This document shows, one piece after another, positions 27,713-35,748 of a stretch of DNA of 64,000 nucleotides. How positions within the stretch are numbered: the first letter of the stretch is position 1; the number at the start of each line of letters is the position of its first letter. The DNA comes from DUQX01 sp050948825 (GTDB lineage Bacteria > Bacillota > Dethiobacteria > DTU022 > UBA8154): contig JBMNEO010000003.1 of NCBI GenBank assembly GCA_050948825.1, forward strand, positions 62,001 through 126,000, read 5' to 3'. Position numbers and translations under genes: made by a program. The notes below the pieces were generated by a model. The model did not search any database. It saw nothing but the letters and a program-made list of their open reading frames with translations, and was not told where the DNA came from.

Positions 27713-27740
27713 ATTATATTTTTTTTGATTATTTTGTCAA
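27713..27740 (-). promoter_or_regulatory. Promoter for the gntR-iorAB operon
   Basis: TTGACA (27740..27735), a 16-base spacer and a perfect TATAAT (27718..27713) on the minus strand. Confidence 0.8.
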
Positions 27741-27839
27741 GTGTTTTTAAAAATAGTTCTTACATATTTTTCGCGGCAAAGTCTGTTTCCCAGAGAAATC
27801 AGCATTAAGTTCTAAAAGGCGCATAATTCATCGAACATA

Positions 27840-29114
27840 TCAGCCCGCAGGAAATGCTTCCAGGATAGAAAGCAATGTTTCTTTATCCGGTAACAGCAGA
27901 GCTCCTTTTGCCTTTATCCTTTCGTAAACCGCCCCTGCTTTCCCTTTGCTGTAATCCCTTAGTAAAAAAGGCTGTTCCTCCAAAATCAGCACCCTGGTCC
28001 GCGAGGAAATTGCCTCCTCGACAGCTTCGAGGTTGCGCATATTCCCACTGCCAAAAGGAATGGAGGGTATGACTACAAAATCGGCTTCACGAATTAAATC
28101 AAGATGTTGCCTGTAATACTCATCGGATATCGGAGAAAAAGGTGGCAATGTAATTACAGGCAAGCGGTGATAGGCAGCAAACCGGTGGCTGCTGTCTTCC
28201 CGCGTTACCGGCCCAACGGTGAGCTGAAAACCCGCTTCACGCAGTAGAGACAATACAGGTACCGCCTCCTCTCCCCCTCCGATTACATGCACTCTTTGCC
28301 CGGCATTCAGAGTGCCCTTTTTGTCCGGATGCCAGCGCTTCAATACAGTTATCATCAGTTTTCCGTGAAGAGGGCTGCGCCCGACAACCACCGGCGTACG
28401 GTAGGCAATATTCATATTTTCAGGAGTTAAAACCTCTTCAGGTTTCCCTACTGCAAGAATCTTTTTATCGGAAAGTAAAATAAAATCGTCAAAATACTGT
28501 GCAGCCAGGTTCAAATCGTGGATAGCTGCGATGATTGTAATACCCTTTTCCCGGTTTAGTTTTCGCGCCAGTTCCAGAAAATCCACCTGATAATTAATAT
28601 CCAGATTTGCCGTAGGTTCGTCGAGCAGCAAAATCTCGGGCTCCTGGGCAAGAGCACGGGCAATTACAACCCGCTGCCTTTCCCCCCCGCTTAAACTGGT
28701 TGCCGGCTGCTGTGCGAGATGCACAATACCGGTCGTCTGCATAGCCTCCTGTACTATCTCCCTGTCCCGGGGAGTTTCTTTTTGTAAACGTCCCAAATAA
28801 GGATATCGTCCCATAAAGACGATTTCTTCTACAGAAAAATCAAAATCAACAGCAGTATCCTGTGGAACAACAGCCATTAGTCTCGATAACTGTTTTAAAG
28901 GCAGCTTATGCAAATCCCTGTCATCCAGATAAATTGCTCCACGGGTTGGCTGAAGTATGCGGCTGATACAGCGCAGCAGGGTAGATTTTCCTGCCCCGTT
29001 GGGTCCTATTAGCGCAACAAATGCCCCTTCTTTAACAGAAAAATGAAGGCCATCGAGAGCTCTAAAAGCCCCGTACTCAACTGTAAGGTTACAAAGGTTT
29101 AGCCTTACGCCCAA
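27840..29114 (-). CDS. ABC importer ATPase (FecE/BtuD type) with extra C-terminal domain
   Basis: 424 residues. The start is TTG 29114 (MGVRLNLCNLTVEYGAF), eight bases after AGGAGGG; the longer frame overlaps the permease gene. Residues 1-255 are a standard ATPase: Walker A GPNGAGKST, signature LSGGERQRV, Walker B ILLLDEP. Residues about 260-424 form an added domain with a Rossmann-like start (RVHVIGGGEEAVPVL) and FVVIPSIPFGSGNMRNLEAV. It powers uptake of cobalamin, siderophore or heme with the adjacent permease. The role of the extra domain is unknown, perhaps sensory. No binding protein gene is beside it. Confidence 0.88.
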   Translation of the reverse strand: MGVRLNLCNLTVEYGAFRALDGLHFSVKEGAFVALIGPNGAGKSTLLRCISRILQPTRGAIYLDDRDLHKLPLKQLSRLMAVVPQDTAVDFDFSVEEIVFMGRYPYLGRLQKETPRDREIVQEAMQTTGIVHLAQQPATSLSGGERQRVVIARALAQEPEILLLDEPTANLDINYQVDFLELARKLNREKGITIIAAIHDLNLAAQYFDDFILLSDKKILAVGKPEEVLTPENMNIAYRTPVVVGRSPLHGKLMITVLKRWHPDKKGTLNAGQRVHVIGGGEEAVPVLSLLREAGFQLTVGPVTREDSSHRFAAYHRLPVITLPPFSPISDEYYRQHLDLIREADFVVIPSIPFGSGNMRNLEAVEEAISSRTRVLILEEQPFLLRDYSKGKAGAVYERIKAKGALLLPDKETLLSILEAFPAG

Positions 29115-29127
29115 AAGAGACACCCTC

Positions 29128-30228
29128 CTAATTGCGGGAAAAATAACGTATCTTCTTCTGATTGCGCAACAAATAAAGAAAGAACGGCGCGCCAAGAAGC
29201 GCGGTAATAATGCCCACAGGAAGCTCCGTGGGAGCGATAACGGTTCTCGCCAGCGTGTCCGCACCGATCAGCAGAATCGCTCCTGTTAAAGCGGAGGCAG
29301 GGAGTAGAAAATGGTGATCAGGGCCGGCCAGCAGGCGTACCACGTGCGGGACAACCAGCCCGACAAAGCCTATAATTCCACTGGTTGAAACCGCTGCGGA
29401 AACAAGCAACGAAGCCGCTACCAGGAAAACCTTTTTAAACATTTCAGCATCTATCCCCAGAAAATAAGCGGTATCCTCTCCCAGCAGCAGGGCGTTAAGT
29501 TCCCTGGCAAAAAAATAGATCACCAGAAACCCCGCCAGAACATAAGGAGCCATTCCCGTAATATAGCTCCACCTGGCACCTTCCAGTCCGCCCATCATCC
29601 AAAAGACAACCTGGTGCATTTTTTCCCCCGCAAAGTAGACAAAAAGAGAAACAAGCGCACTGAGAAAAGCGTTCACTGCAATGCCGGCCAGCAAAAGTGT
29701 CATCACCGAAACCCGGTTGCCTGTCCTGGATAAATGGTAAACAAGCAAAATTGCAACCAGGCCGCCGGCGAAAGCCATAATCGGGACCGCCCCAAAACCG
29801 GCAAAACCAAGGGAAAGACCGGATACTATGGCAAAGGAAGCTCCAAGGGCAGCGCCCGAGGAAACGCCGATAATATAGGGGTCAGCCAGCGGATTACGGA
29901 AAAGACCCTGGAATGTTGCTCCGGCAACTGCAAGCGCGGCGCCGACCAACCCGGCCAGTATAACCCGTGGCAGGCGGATATTTAAAACAATATCCCTGCT
30001 GGTATCCATTAGCGCAACATCATTGTTTTTATAACCGCTAATTTTCTCCAGGATAATATATAAGATCTCGGTTTTATTCAAGTAAACAGCCCCAATGCTG
30101 ACGGCATAGATGAAAGATAAAAACAGGATTGCCAGCAGTAGCAGCAAACAAAGCCTTTTGCGCCAGGGCGTATGCAGAAAAACACCGGGATTGGTTTTTG
30201 ACGAAGGAACCCTTTTCTTCAGCGGCAT
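29128..30228 (-). CDS. FecCD/BtuC-family ABC permease
   Basis: 366-residue inner-membrane permease with about ten helices. Family motifs include RLPRVILAGLVGAALAVAG, FRNPLADPYIIGVSSGAALG and GIIGFVGLVVPHVVRLLAG, which is the ATPase coupling region. The start ATG follows GGGGGGGAAT. It is 13 bases upstream of the ATPase gene. Substrate is vitamin B12, heme or an iron chelate; the sequence does not decide. No cobalamin riboswitch is seen in the 240 bases upstream. Confidence 0.9.
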   Translation of the reverse strand: MPLKKRVPSSKTNPGVFLHTPWRKRLCLLLLLAILFLSFIYAVSIGAVYLNKTEILYIILEKISGYKNNDVALMDTSRDIVLNIRLPRVILAGLVGAALAVAGATFQGLFRNPLADPYIIGVSSGAALGASFAIVSGLSLGFAGFGAVPIMAFAGGLVAILLVYHLSRTGNRVSVMTLLLAGIAVNAFLSALVSLFVYFAGEKMHQVVFWMMGGLEGARWSYITGMAPYVLAGFLVIYFFARELNALLLGEDTAYFLGIDAEMFKKVFLVAASLLVSAAVSTSGIIGFVGLVVPHVVRLLAGPDHHFLLPASALTGAILLIGADTLARTVIAPTELPVGIITALLGAPFFLYLLRNQKKIRYFSRN

Positions 30229-30375
30229 ATTCCCCCCCCATTACTCCAGTAGTAAAATTAAAAACCTGCGGATAATCCTGGTGCAGGCAATCCTGATAAG
30301 ACAAGCTGCACTCCGATATTTTCCTTCCCTCGAAGGATATCATATATTCGATCATATTTCCAGAGATAAAAGGGG

Positions 30376-30409
30376 TATAATACTTTTTACGCCGGCGCGG
30401 AAAGCGCCG
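30376..30409 (+). promoter_or_regulatory. Possible glgC -10 and 5' hairpin
   Basis: TATAAT at 30376-30381 lies about 90 bases before glgC, but no good -35 is at the right distance. Just after it is a six-base GC stem CGGCGC-GGAAA-GCGCCG (30393-30409) flanked by T and A runs, which would be near the 5' end of the glgC mRNA. The rest of the 30,229-30,469 divergent gap shows nothing certain. Confidence 0.35.
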
Positions 30410-30469
30410 AAAAAATCGTTGCCAATAAAGCATACCGGCAGCAGGATTAAAGGGGTACGGGGAACTAAA

Positions 30470-31747
30470 ATGAAGTGTTTGCGATCAGATTGCCTGGCCA
30501 TGCTTCTTGCCGGCGGAGAGGGGAAAAGGCTCGGCCCTCTTACAGAGGAAAGGGCAAAACCGGCAATTCCTTTTGGGATAAAATATCGTATCATTGATTT
30601 TAGCCTGAGCAACTGTATAAATTCCGGTATTAAAACGATTGGAGTTCTCGTGCAATATAAATCTCATACGATTACCTCTTATATCGGCGGCGGAAGTTCC
30701 TGGAGCCCCGGTCAGGCAGCGGGAGAAAAAATTACCGTTCTTGCTCCTGTTAAAAAGGACAAAGGACAAGAAAAATTTCGAGGTACGGCCGATGCCGTTT
30801 TTCAAAATATGGCTTTTATTGATCGGCACAATCCCCGCTTAATCCTGGTTATAGCAGGGGATCATATTTATCAAATGGACTACGGGGAACTTATTGATTA
30901 CCACATGGAACAGGAAGCTGAAATTACGATCGCGTCAACTAAAGTGCCCTGGGAGGAGACTTACCGTTTTGGGATTTTGAACACCACGGGAAACGGACGT
31001 GTTATTGAATTTCAAGAAAAACCAAAAACAGCGCCAAACAATTTGGCCTCAATGGGGATCTATCTTTTTAATCCGGAGATTTTAAAAGAATATCTGTGGA
31101 AAGATCAAAATAATCCTCAGTCCAGCAACGATTTCGGCAAAGATATAATTCCAATGATGCTAAGAGACAGGTGCCGCATTTTTGCCTATCCCTTTCAGGG
31201 TTACTGGATGGACATCGGCACTGTCAGTTGTTTCTGGGAAGCCAGTATGGAACTGCTGCAGAATAGCCCCCGGCTGGAGCTCTGCAACCCGGACCGCCCT
31301 GTTTATACTGCCGGCGCAGAAAAACGGTACCTGCATTATCCCGAATCCAAAACAAAAATAAGACGCTCCATGGTTGGAAGCAGGTGCCGTGTAGCGGGGG
31401 TAATAGACCATTCTATACTTTTTCCCGGCGTTGATCTGGGAGAAAGTTCAACAATTAGAGACTCCATAATCATGCCCGGTGTAAAAATCGGAAAAAATAC
31501 AACTATTAAGAAAGCAATTATTGATCGGAACAGTATAGTGGGTAATAACTGCCGGATATGCCCTTCAAGCGATAAAAAAGAAGATATTCTGCTAATAAAA
31601 GAGAACAGTGTTATACAAGACAATTCGATAATTCACACCACCGGGATAAAGGCCGCCGGTAATCTCCAGGAGTTTTTGCGAGGAGAGTTATTGCAAAAAG
31701 CTGCGAAGGGGGGAGATACCTGTGAAAGTACTGTTTATCGCTTCTGA
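30470..31747 (+). CDS. glgC: Glucose-1-phosphate adenylyltransferase
   Basis: 425 residues. It makes ADP-glucose, the committed step of glycogen synthesis. The nucleotidyltransferase signature is GGEGKRLGPLTEERAKPAIP, followed by YRIIDFSLSNCINSGI and the substrate motif VIEFQEKP. The C-terminal left-handed beta-helix repeats (about residues 290-390) have the I-G-x-N-x-x-I hexapeptide look. The start ATG 30470 follows GGGG; the frame is open farther upstream without GlgC similarity. The end overlaps glgA by 26 bases, so the two are translationally coupled. Confidence 0.92.
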   Translation: MKCLRSDCLAMLLAGGEGKRLGPLTEERAKPAIPFGIKYRIIDFSLSNCINSGIKTIGVLVQYKSHTITSYIGGGSSWSPGQAAGEKITVLAPVKKDKGQEKFRGTADAVFQNMAFIDRHNPRLILVIAGDHIYQMDYGELIDYHMEQEAEITIASTKVPWEETYRFGILNTTGNGRVIEFQEKPKTAPNNLASMGIYLFNPEILKEYLWKDQNNPQSSNDFGKDIIPMMLRDRCRIFAYPFQGYWMDIGTVSCFWEASMELLQNSPRLELCNPDRPVYTAGAEKRYLHYPESKTKIRRSMVGSRCRVAGVIDHSILFPGVDLGESSTIRDSIIMPGVKIGKNTTIKKAIIDRNSIVGNNCRICPSSDKKEDILLIKENSVIQDNSIIHTTGIKAAGNLQEFLRGELLQKAAKGGDTCESTVYRF

Positions 31748-33158
31748 AGCGGTACCTTTTGTAAAGACGGGCGGTCTGGCTGATGTTATCGGAACCTTGC
31801 CGTTGGAGTTGAGGAAACAGGGTATCGATGCCAGACTTGTACTCCCAAAATACGGGGAAATAGATCCTATATATCAGGATAGAATGGTTCCTGTAGATGC
31901 TCTTTCCATCAAACTGGGGAAGGAATGTTATGAGGGCGCCCTGCTAAAGATGGAATATGACGGGGTCCCCTGCTATTTTATCGAACAGGATTATTTGTTT
32001 AACCGCAAAGGGATATACGGATTTGAAGACGATGCCGCACGTTTCGCTTTCTTCTCCAGTTATGTTTTAGAGATCCTCCCCCGCCTGGATTTCCATCCGC
32101 AAATCCTGCACTGCCATGACTGGCATACGGGTCCGGTCTGCTTTTTATTAAAAACCCGGTATAGCGATAAGCAATATTACAAAAAGATACGCACACTGTT
32201 TACGATCCACAATCTCGGCTACAAGGGGCTGTTCCCCAGAAAAACATTGGAAGATTTATTAGAAATAGAACAGCAGCGCCTCACAATAAACGGCATTGAT
32301 TTTTTTGGGCAGGGAAGCTACCTCAAGGGTGGCCTGACTTTTTCCGATTATATTACGACGGTCAGCAAGACCTATGCCCGGGAGATCCAGACCCCATTCT
32401 ACGGCGAGGGGCTGGATGGTGTCCTCAGAAAGAGGAGCTCTCAACTGCAGGGGATCCTGAACGGCCTGGATTACCTGCACTACAACCCCCTTTCTGACCC
32501 GGAAATATTCGTTCCTTTCAGGTATTCTTTTGAAAAGAAGCTGGAAAACAAGCTTAAACTACAGGAAATTTTGGGGCTTTTCCAGGACAGAGAAAGCCCG
32601 CTGATCGCTTTTATCAACAGGCTCGTAAAACAAAAAGGGCTGGATCTGATCAGCCAGGCTGCAGAGGAACTGCTCGGCATGAGAATCCAGCTGGTTTTTT
32701 TAGGCCACGGTGAAGAAAAATACGAGCATTTCTTACGACAGCTCGCAGATAAATATCCCGACCGGGTCTCAGCAAATATTATTTTTGATGATGCGCTGGC
32801 ACGTAAAATATACGCCGCCTCCGATATCTTTCTGATGCCGTCCCTTTATGAGCCCTGCGGCATCAGCCAGTTGATCGCTATGAGCTACGGGAGCATTCCC
32901 ATTGTAAGGGAAACAGGCGGACTTAAGGATACTGTAAAACCGTTTGATGAATTCAGCGAAGAAGGTAACGGTTTCAGCTTTACAAACTACGATGCCTTTG
33001 AGATGCTCTCCGCTGTAAAAAAAGCGGTGAATCTTTACAGTGATAAACATATCTGGAGCCGGCTGATGAAAAATGCCGTGGAAACAGATTACAGCTGGGA
33101 AAAGCCGGCCAGGGATTATTCTGAGCTGTACAAGCGCATAATTGCCGGCAGTTTTTAG
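31722..33158 (+). CDS. glgA: Glycogen synthase (GT5)
   Basis: 478 residues, ADP-glucose-dependent alpha-1,4-glucan synthase. The N-terminal substrate motif KTGGLADVIGTLP is at about residues 15-27. HDWHTGPV, the second-domain loop FINRLVKQKGLDL and the acceptor/donor Glu region PSLYEPCGISQLIAM are present. The start is GTG 31722 after GGGGGGAG, inside the end of glgC. Length is normal. Confidence 0.95.
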   Translation: MKVLFIASEAVPFVKTGGLADVIGTLPLELRKQGIDARLVLPKYGEIDPIYQDRMVPVDALSIKLGKECYEGALLKMEYDGVPCYFIEQDYLFNRKGIYGFEDDAARFAFFSSYVLEILPRLDFHPQILHCHDWHTGPVCFLLKTRYSDKQYYKKIRTLFTIHNLGYKGLFPRKTLEDLLEIEQQRLTINGIDFFGQGSYLKGGLTFSDYITTVSKTYAREIQTPFYGEGLDGVLRKRSSQLQGILNGLDYLHYNPLSDPEIFVPFRYSFEKKLENKLKLQEILGLFQDRESPLIAFINRLVKQKGLDLISQAAEELLGMRIQLVFLGHGEEKYEHFLRQLADKYPDRVSANIIFDDALARKIYAASDIFLMPSLYEPCGISQLIAMSYGSIPIVRETGGLKDTVKPFDEFSEEGNGFSFTNYDAFEMLSAVKKAVNLYSDKHIWSRLMKNAVETDYSWEKPARDYSELYKRIIAGSF

Positions 33159-33165
33159 CTTTTAA

Positions 33166-33209
33166 CTGCAGCCTGTAGCCACCTGCTGCCCGCCAGCCAC
33201 CGGCTGCAG
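33166..33209. repeat. Inverted repeat after glgA
   Basis: CTGCAGCC (33166-33173) and GGCTGCAG (33202-33209) enclose a GC-rich loop, between converging glgA and the GT4 gene. A degenerate tandem of GAACACGAAA-like units follows at about 33,222-33,252. It may act as a weak terminator; there is no T run. Confidence 0.4.
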
Positions 33210-33291
33210 CCTAAAACCACGAACGAACACGAAAGAACACGCGAAAGAACATTCAGGTTCCGAATTGCAGTGAAACATTAAACTGCCCGGT

Positions 33292-34572
33292 TCATGTTCG
33301 TACCGGTTGGGGCGCCTTAAACTCTTGCTCTTCCTTCTTCACTGCTGCTTCCCCCCATGTTCTTTTCTTTAATGCACTTTCCCGCCAGCGCTCGTTTTCC
33401 GGAGAAAAAATTATTTCTTCATACAGCTCAGAGGTTTGCCGGGCAATTTTCTTCCAGGAATAATTATTTACCGCTTTATCATGGGCATTTTCCGCCAGTG
33501 AAGCGGCCCAATCCTCCGCGGAGAGAATGCGACAGACTTGTTCTGCAAGCGACCGGGCATCATTGGGATAAACCTTTAATCCATCCTTCTCATGTTCAAC
33601 AATTTCATCAAGGCCTCCTACAGACGAAACGACAACCGGTGTGCCGGAGGCCATGGCTTCAAGGGCGACAATGCCGAAAGGTTCGTACAAACTGGGGAAA
33701 ACAGCTGCCGCAGCAGCATGATAAAGATCATTGCGCGCCTGATCATCTATATATCCTAAAAAATGCACTTTCCCTTCCAATCCCATCTCCCGAGTCCGGT
33801 TTTTCAAGTGCACTTCAAATGGCCCTTTACCCGCAATAGCAAATGTTGTCTGTGGAAAGCGCTCCAAAATCAACGGGGCAGCTTCAAGCAGAATTTGTAT
33901 TCCTTTCTCCTGCACAAGGCGGCCGATATAAAAAACAATTTTTTCTTCGGGACTAAGGTGAAGCTGTTCCCGGAAAGAGTATTGACTTAACGGCTGATAA
34001 GCTTCAGGACGGATGCCGTTGGGGATAATTTCAATCTTATCCCCGGGAACCTGGAATACATGTTTTACTTCTTCTTCCATGTACCTGCTACAGCAGATTA
34101 CTTTCCATGCTTCATAGGTAAGCAGCCATTCAATATCGCTGATATAGCGCTGCTCTCCGGTATAAAGGCCGTTGTTCCTGCCGAACTCGGTAGCATGAAT
34201 TGTTGCCAAAAGCGGCGTAGCATAGATATGTTTCAGGCCAAGGGCAGCATAAGTAACAAGCCAGTCGTGAGCGTGAACAAGATCGTATCTCCCCCTCCTG
34301 TTGCTGAGAACCGCGCCTTGTTCCAGTATAGCAAAATTTAACCTCTGCACCCAATCTATAAAATCCCTCTCGTTGCCTCCGTGATAAGGATTGACCCTCC
34401 ATATTGCAATTCCTTCCATTACCTCATGTTCCGGCAACTTACCCCCTCCCGCTGTTATTAAATCCACCTGTATTTCCCCTGCAACAAGGGCTCTGGATAG
34501 TTCAAAAACATGCTGGGATAATCCGCCCACACTTTGAGGAGGAAACTCCCAGCTGAGCATTAAAATTCGCAT
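33292..34572 (-). CDS. GT4-family glycosyltransferase
   Basis: 426 residues, GT-B fold. It starts MRILMLSWEFPPQSVGGLSQ, has the donor-site stretch FYIGRLVQEKGIQ and the EX7E motif in PSLYEPFGIVALEAMASG. ATG 34572 is chosen, 11 bases after AAAGGA. The opening WEFPPxxVGG is typical of archaeal and clostridial glycogen-synthase-like or alpha-maltosyl-type GT4 proteins. Convergent placement with glgCA suggests a role in alpha-glucan synthesis, but another polysaccharide is possible. The last 30 residues are charged and probably disordered. Confidence 0.85.
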   Translation of the reverse strand: MRILMLSWEFPPQSVGGLSQHVFELSRALVAGEIQVDLITAGGGKLPEHEVMEGIAIWRVNPYHGGNERDFIDWVQRLNFAILEQGAVLSNRRGRYDLVHAHDWLVTYAALGLKHIYATPLLATIHATEFGRNNGLYTGEQRYISDIEWLLTYEAWKVICCSRYMEEEVKHVFQVPGDKIEIIPNGIRPEAYQPLSQYSFREQLHLSPEEKIVFYIGRLVQEKGIQILLEAAPLILERFPQTTFAIAGKGPFEVHLKNRTREMGLEGKVHFLGYIDDQARNDLYHAAAAAVFPSLYEPFGIVALEAMASGTPVVVSSVGGLDEIVEHEKDGLKVYPNDARSLAEQVCRILSAEDWAASLAENAHDKAVNNYSWKKIARQTSELYEEIIFSPENERWRESALKKRTWGEAAVKKEEQEFKAPQPVRT

Positions 34573-34652
34573 TGCTGAAAACATCCTTTCTGATTCATTT
34601 GCCCTTATTATTTCCTTCAAAAGAAAGAGTATGTTTTTTCTCCATAAGAAAA

Positions 34653-34675
34653 CCAGGCAATAAAGAATTGCCCGG
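34653..34675 (-). terminator. Terminator between the amidohydrolase and GT4 genes
   Basis: On the minus strand CCGGGCAAT-TCTTT-ATTGCCTGG (one mismatched pair) is followed by TTTTCTTAT. This is a standard intrinsic terminator about 190 bases past the amidohydrolase. Confidence 0.7.
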
Positions 34676-34683
34676 TATAATAC

Positions 34684-34717
34684 TCAAGAGGCAAGAATCA
34701 GGAATCAAGAGGCAAGA
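34684..34717. repeat. Short direct repeat
   Basis: TCAAGAGGCAAGA occurs twice (34684-34696 and 34705-34717), 21 bases apart, in a purine-rich gap. No function is evident; the rest of the 34,718-34,864 gap holds no gene. Confidence 0.5.
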
Positions 34718-34864
34718 GAAAGGAATAAGGAAACAAGTCAAACAAATTAAATCTAAGAAAAGGTTAATGCGATCCCAGATATTAAATTTTTTCTGCTGCT
34801 GAAATACCCCGGAATAGTGCAAAAAACAATAATTCAAGCCTGGCCTCGTTTAAATCGTGTGCAA

Positions 34865-35707
34865 TTATGCTAGCTTACCCCCGAAGATCTGCAGGGCGTT
34901 TTTCCCGCAGATCATTTCGATTTCAGCAGGATCGAGCCCGGATTCGCGCAGTTCCCTCAGGTAACGGCGCTGGGTTATCAGGGGATAATCGCTACCAAGG
35001 AGAATTTTATCAAGTATACCGATCTCCCTGGCAACGCGGTAAATGCTTTTATCATATAAAAATGGGCCGGCGGCAGTATCATAATATACTCTCTGCAACT
35101 GTCTTCTCATCTCCGGCATCAGCTCATAAAAAAACAGGCCTCCGCCCCAGTGGGCATAGATAATGGTCAGTTCGGGATGCCGGGTGGCAAATTCTGCCGC
35201 TTCGACCACGGATACATCTCCTTTTCCGGCATAATAATGGCCAACGATTTCATTGATATGCAGCAGCAGCGGCAAATTTCTTTCTTCACAGAGGTAGGCC
35301 AGTTTCCCCGCTTCTTTCCCTTTCAGATCAAATTTCTGGCCCCAGGGAAAGAGCTCACCTACCCCGACAGCCCCAAGATCATAGCAGCGGTCGATTTCTC
35401 TCTCCATAGCGGAATCCAAAGGAAAAACAACAGCCATGGGCAGAAACCGCCGGGGGTTGCGGGAAGCCGCATCCAACACATAATCGTTCATCTCCCGGCA
35501 AAGGCCCGGATCTGCAGCGGCAAAACCGCTGATTGCGGCCATCTCCACCCCGCTCTTATCCATCTCAGCTAAAAGATCTTCCGCAGTTGCATACTTATTT
35601 TTTGGGCTGGAACAGATCAGGTTTAGAAACTCATCCTTTTCCAGGTATCTATCTATCTTATTGATTACATCAGGAGGGAAAACATGGATATGGACATCGA
35701 ACAACAT
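34865..35707 (-). CDS. Amidohydrolase-2 family metal-dependent hydrolase
   Basis: 280-residue TIM-barrel hydrolase of the amidohydrolase-2 (ACMSD/LigW-like) family. The N-terminal metal motif is DVHIHVF, a mid-chain His is in LLLHINEIVGH, a further His is in YAHWGGG, and Asp is in GSDYPL. Members are decarboxylases or hydrolases of small, often aromatic acids. The start ATG (MLFDVHIH) follows AGGGGG. It lies 41 bases after nrdD but a functional link is not obvious. Substrate unknown. Confidence 0.8.
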   Translation of the reverse strand: MLFDVHIHVFPPDVINKIDRYLEKDEFLNLICSSPKNKYATAEDLLAEMDKSGVEMAAISGFAAADPGLCREMNDYVLDAASRNPRRFLPMAVVFPLDSAMEREIDRCYDLGAVGVGELFPWGQKFDLKGKEAGKLAYLCEERNLPLLLHINEIVGHYYAGKGDVSVVEAAEFATRHPELTIIYAHWGGGLFFYELMPEMRRQLQRVYYDTAAGPFLYDKSIYRVAREIGILDKILLGSDYPLITQRRYLRELRESGLDPAEIEMICGKNALQIFGGKLA

Positions 35708-35748
35708 GAGCTATACCCCCTCTTTATTGCACGATTATACGCTAACGA

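Noticed and set aside
30074..30433. 119-codon minus-strand frame running into the permease start
   Set aside because: Overlaps the permease in another frame and resembles no protein; taken as leader sequence only.
30229..30469. Possible cobalamin riboswitch before the FecCD-type importer
   Set aside because: No B12-box-like sequence and too little space on the minus strand.
34684..34717. CRISPR array
   Set aside because: Only two 13-base repeats with an 8-base gap and no cas genes.
34845..34862. CAAGCCTGGCC-like string shared with 60,880
   Set aside because: Only about 15 bases and one copy lies in coding sequence; likely chance.
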